Part shown: one piece after another, positions 6,484 through 8,549 of the stretch
How the letters are laid out: each line of letters starts with the position of its first letter
Position numbering within the stretch: the stretch's first letter is position 1
Assembly: GCA_002712645.1 (NCBI GenBank)
Contig: PAUH01000018.1
Location: forward strand, 5,589-14,137
DNA length: 8,549 bases
Reading direction: 5' to 3'
Source of the DNA: Methanobacteriota archaeon
Lineage (GTDB): Archaea; Thermoplasmatota; Poseidoniia; Poseidoniales; Thalassarchaeaceae
Made by a program: the position numbers and the translations under genes
Notes under the pieces: generated by a model
The model's input: only the letters and a program-made list of their open reading frames with translations
Databases searched by the model: none
What the model was told of the DNA's origin: nothing

Positions 6484-7336
6484 AGTCGCAGTACGTGTAC
6501 CAGTCTATGTAATCAGGCAGTGCCTCAATAACATCTCCATTCAGAGTGTAGGGAATCAGGGGAAGTCCCATTGGCGCCGGCCCGCCGGCCCTCTTTATTC
6601 CGAAGTATTCGAACTCAGCCCCGTTCGACCTGTTCCTGTTGGTGTTCTTCTCCAAAGCCGTCGGGTCGAATCTGCTAGAGTGGCATATGCAGAACAGCTT
6701 GTTGCCCCCGCTGTCCGTCCCCCCAGGCAGCCAAGTGTCGTTGGTGTAGTCGTTCTGGACGAGCTGCCACCCGGGTATGCAGCACAGGTGCGTGCATCGG
6801 GAGAATATCACGATCAGGTTGTCGTGGATAGAAAGCGCCGAGTACGACTCGTCCTCTTCCATCTCATAGGCCGATCCGATGTACTTGCCCTCTGCTGTGT
6901 AGCCGTCCATGAACTGGAAACGAGGCTTGCCTTCCGCTGGCGGGGAGTTCTTGTTCTCCTCGTGGGGAACGTAGACCACGTTTACAGGCATGCCCGACCA
7001 GACGCCCTGGGCGCCGGAAATCCCCGTGGGGGATTGGGCCGCTGCGTTGACGAACGAGGAGTAGGACATGGGCTCCAGATGCTGCGTGCCGTACCACACC
7101 GAGTCCTCGGCCCCGGTCGGGACCCAGAAGCGTACAGCCGAGTCACCACCGTCAACCTCCGACGTGCCCATGAGGGTGGCGGCGAAGGCAACGCCTCCGG
7201 CGGCGAGAGTGACGAGGCCGGCTGCAGCATTGAACGAGCTCTTCAGAAAACCACGCCTATCTATAACATAGGAGGCTGTAGCGGCATCTTCCCCCGAGTC
7301 CGAAGGAATGTCCCTAAGCTTGAATCTCCGCGACAT
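6482..7336 (-). CDS. Tat-exported Rieske [2Fe-2S] protein
   Basis: This 284-residue protein is the high-potential electron acceptor of the quinol-oxidising complex and should sit outside the membrane, held by an uncleaved N-terminal helix. The twin-arginine motif DRRGFLK (26-32) precedes a hydrophobic helix (about 33-56), so it is exported folded by Tat. Box I is CTHLCC (181-186) and box II CICHSS (216-221). Cys181, His183, Cys216 and His219 are the expected cluster ligands, and Cys186-Cys218 the disulfide. Differences from the mitochondrial form are Gly to Cys at 185, Gly to Ser at 220, Phe223 in place of the redox-tuning Tyr, and 29 residues between boxes instead of about 13. The start is ATG 7336, 2 nt past the upstream stop, with GAGGTG 5 nt before it; TTG 7360 is rejected. 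It lies directly before cytochrome b. Confidence 0.95.
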   Translation of the reverse strand: MSRRFKLRDIPSDSGEDAATASYVIDRRGFLKSSFNAAAGLVTLAAGGVAFAATLMGTSEVDGGDSAVRFWVPTGAEDSVWYGTQHLEPMSYSSFVNAAAQSPTGISGAQGVWSGMPVNVVYVPHEENKNSPPAEGKPRFQFMDGYTAEGKYIGSAYEMEEDESYSALSIHDNLIVIFSRCTHLCCIPGWQLVQNDYTNDTWLPGGTDSGGNKLFCICHSSRFDPTALEKNTNRNRSNGAEFEYFGIKRAGGPAPMGLPLIPYTLNGDVIEALPDYIDWYTYCD

Positions 7337-7338
7337 AT

Positions 7339-7788
7339 TCACACCTCGTACTGCTTCCAAGCCTCGGTATCATTTGAGGTAATGTACTTGTTGCGCCTGT
7401 GTTTGACGACTACGACGTCAGGCATCACGAACCTCAGGTAGACTATACCGAGTATGATCAGAGTCAAGAGTGTCATGGCAAGGTGGAACGAGAGCTGCTG
7501 CTGGTCCCATTGGTTGTAGAGGCCGTATGAGAGCGTACCTGCCCAGAAGAGCGTCCAAACAATCCCCCAGAGGCCGACTAGTATCACCAACCACGATTCG
7601 CCTGAGGGGGAGATGCTAGCACGTACGATGGTCCCCGGCTTCTGGGCGTTGAAGACGCCATGGTCGACCGCCTTGACGTAATCCTCCTCTGAGAGGCTGA
7701 CGCCCTCCAGTGCGTTACGGGCCTCCTCGACAGACACCGCGCCGCTCTCCACTTCCCTGAGGAGCTGGGTCACCTTGTCGTTGATCAT
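7339..7788 (-). CDS. Two-TM hypothetical protein of the Rieske/cytochrome b operon
   Basis: I do not recognise a named family. The 149-residue product begins with about 60 soluble residues, including a helical, acidic stretch (about 4-40) resembling short helical oligomerisation motifs. Two TM helices follow at about 66-88 and 101-121, with a Trp/Gln-rich loop (QWDQQQ, 93-98) between them, and then a basic tail (KHRRNK, 129-134) probably in the cytoplasm. Its start overlaps the stop of the preceding gene in an ATGA, with GGTGAT 5 nt upstream of ATG 7788. Its stop is 2 nt from the Rieske ATG. Such coupling on both sides suggests a small accessory or assembly subunit of the complex, made in similar amounts. 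No cofactor ligands stand out: there are no cysteines, and only a few scattered histidines. Confidence 0.85.
   Translation of the reverse strand: MINDKVTQLLREVESGAVSVEEARNALEGVSLSEEDYVKAVDHGVFNAQKPGTIVRASISPSGESWLVILVGLWGIVWTLFWAGTLSYGLYNQWDQQQLSFHLAMTLLTLIILGIVYLRFVMPDVVVVKHRRNKYITSNDTEAWKQYEV
7342..7347 (-). promoter_or_regulatory. Ribosome-binding site deciding the Rieske start
   Basis: GAGGTG on the minus strand, inside the last codons of the upstream two-TM gene, is 5 nt from ATG 7336. This spacing supports the shorter Rieske protein rather than a TTG start at 7360, and shows the two genes are translationally coupled. Confidence 0.7.
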
Positions 7789-8549
7789 AGCTGATCACCC
7801 CTCTTCAGGTGCTTGATCCTTAGGCGGAGCAGATTCGACCTGCCCTTGTAGTGCCTTGAGAACCCGTACCTAAGGAAGAATCCGCAAAACAGGATGACGA
7901 GGATCACCGCGCCGAAGCCCAGCAGACCTAGCCAGTGCGCACGAAGCTTCGCGCCCATCTCATGCAGGTCCATATGGTCCTCTGCCGGGGCGGGCGGCTC
8001 TATCTCGCCGTTGCCTGAGAATACCGTGCGGGTCTGGCCGTTGTCGGTCCCCTCGCCCACGGAGGCGCTCAGCCGGTTCCAGCGATCCAGGTTCGACGGG
8101 GCGCCATCCCCGTTGACCGAGTTGCCGACGATCCACATGGTGACGGTGCCGCTGTCTGAGGCGGGCGCGATCCACTCGAAGGTCCATGTCCTGTCTGCGA
8201 CGTTGCTCCCTGCCTCCGTGTGGGTAAGCGCAGTCGCGTCCCCATCCCAGTTCTGCACCAGGTTCGAGTCTGCGGGCGACAGCGATCCTGCCGTGACCCT
8301 CATCGCGAATCCGCCGGTGTGGGAAGACGTATCCGCATCCGGGCCGCCTATCAGCTGGAGCGACAAAGCGTATGCCTTGCCGGCCTCGTAATGATACGGC
8401 AAACCGTCGAGAATCACAGTGACAGAGTTGTCCGGGTCGGCCGCATGGCATGTGCATCCTCCGAGAGCCACATCGTCGTCCCCGTCCTGCTGCCCGCCTA
8501 TCCCGGATGGGAGTGCTGAAGCGGGCCCAACGAGGGCTGCGCACAACAG
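7785..8549 (-). CDS. Choice-of-anchor-V-like secreted, membrane-anchored protein (partial, 5' end beyond right edge)
   Basis: The frame is open at the right edge; the first visible residues (Leu/Ala-rich, ending in an Ala-Ser-Ala type cleavage site) are the end of a signal peptide, so the TTG at 8546 is not the real start. Counting from that codon, GGCTCHA (29-35) opens a beta-rich domain to about residue 165, with GGF near 78-80, TWTFEWIAP at 120-128 and a GNSVNGDG loop at 141-148. This pattern matches the choice-of-anchor V (Reeler-like) domain as I know it. A Pro/Glu linker, one TM helix (about 206-225) and a basic cytoplasmic tail follow. The motif is CxCH, one residue short of a heme-c CxxCH site. 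It is the first visible gene of the Rieske/cytochrome b operon, so it is probably an outer-face subunit or accessory; its exact role is unknown. Confidence 0.82.
   Translation of the reverse strand: MLCAALVGPASALPSGIGGQQDGDDDVALGGCTCHAADPDNSVTVILDGLPYHYEAGKAYALSLQLIGGPDADTSSHTGGFAMRVTAGSLSPADSNLVQNWDGDATALTHTEAGSNVADRTWTFEWIAPASDSGTVTMWIVGNSVNGDGAPSNLDRWNRLSASVGEGTDNGQTRTVFSGNGEIEPPAPAEDHMDLHEMGAKLRAHWLGLLGFGAVILVILFCGFFLRYGFSRHYKGRSNLLRLRIKHLKRGDQL
7793..7803 (-). promoter_or_regulatory. Ribosome-binding site of the two-TM operon gene
   Basis: The minus strand contains GAGGGGTGATC just before ATG 7788, with GGTGAT 5 nt from the start. It lies inside the coding end of the preceding gene, whose TGA overlaps the ATG. 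This is the same arrangement as at the following genes, so one translation-coupled operon is likely. Confidence 0.65.

Noticed and set aside
6680..7441. Plus-strand open frame of 253 codons opposite the Rieske gene
   Set aside because: The opposite strand encodes an unmistakable Rieske protein with Tat signal; the antisense product is Arg/Val-rich and has no recognisable domain, as expected from a GC-rich shadow frame.
8445..8456. Heme-c attachment site
   Set aside because: The motif is CTCH (CxCH), not CxxCH, so standard heme-c ligation is not supported.
1..8549. tRNA, rRNA, CRISPR, insertion sequence or attachment site
   Set aside because: Coding sequence fills nearly the whole window, and I saw no repeat array, inverted terminal repeats or tRNA-like structure in the short gaps.

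Overview
The window looks like archaeal chromosomal DNA. The best guess is a marine Thermoplasmatota-type euryarchaeote (Poseidoniales/Marine Group II or a relative), with moderate confidence. Reasons: GGTGA/GAGGTG-type ribosome sites sit just before the starts in the main operon, genes are packed with almost no spacers, an HdrD-like Fe-S module is present, secreted segments are acidic, and a choice-of-anchor-V-like membrane protein accompanies the respiratory genes. No rRNA or other phylogenetic marker is present, so this is inference.

Left part (1-2786) holds small, probably unrelated genes. On the minus strand, a two-TM hypothetical protein (495-821) is followed 3 nt later by a methylated-DNA-protein cysteine methyltransferase (1-491) that runs off the left edge. 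Diverging from these is a GT4 glycosyltransferase (899-2152, plus strand). Its 3' end overlaps a convergent 2[4Fe-4S] ferredoxin-like gene (2136-2468, minus). A small three-TM protein (2523-2786, plus) ends 9 nt before the convergent end of the main operon.

Right part (2796-8549) is one tightly coupled minus-strand operon, in transcription order: choice-of-anchor-V-like membrane-anchored protein (5' end off the right edge); two-TM hypothetical protein; Tat-exported Rieske Fe-S protein; cytochrome b6-like subunit; and a 930-residue fusion. The fusion joins a PetD-like cytochrome b C-terminal half, a roughly 265-residue extracytoplasmic insert, another TM helix and a cytoplasmic HdrD/GlpC-like module with two [4Fe-4S] motifs and two CCG domains. 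The operon thus encodes a Rieske/cytochrome b complex of the split b6f type, including the Cys equivalent to the one that binds heme c_i, with a thiol/disulfide- or flavoprotein-type Fe-S oxidoreductase built into its membrane core. No cytochrome c1/f or CxxCH heme site is visible in the five genes.

The main discovery candidate is this fusion. It suggests a bc-type complex exchanging electrons with a cytoplasmic partner through the HdrD-like arm as well as with the Rieske protein outside. Coding sequence covers practically the whole window, with no gene-free stretch over 100 bases. I see no RNA genes, CRISPR arrays, insertion sequences or clear terminators.
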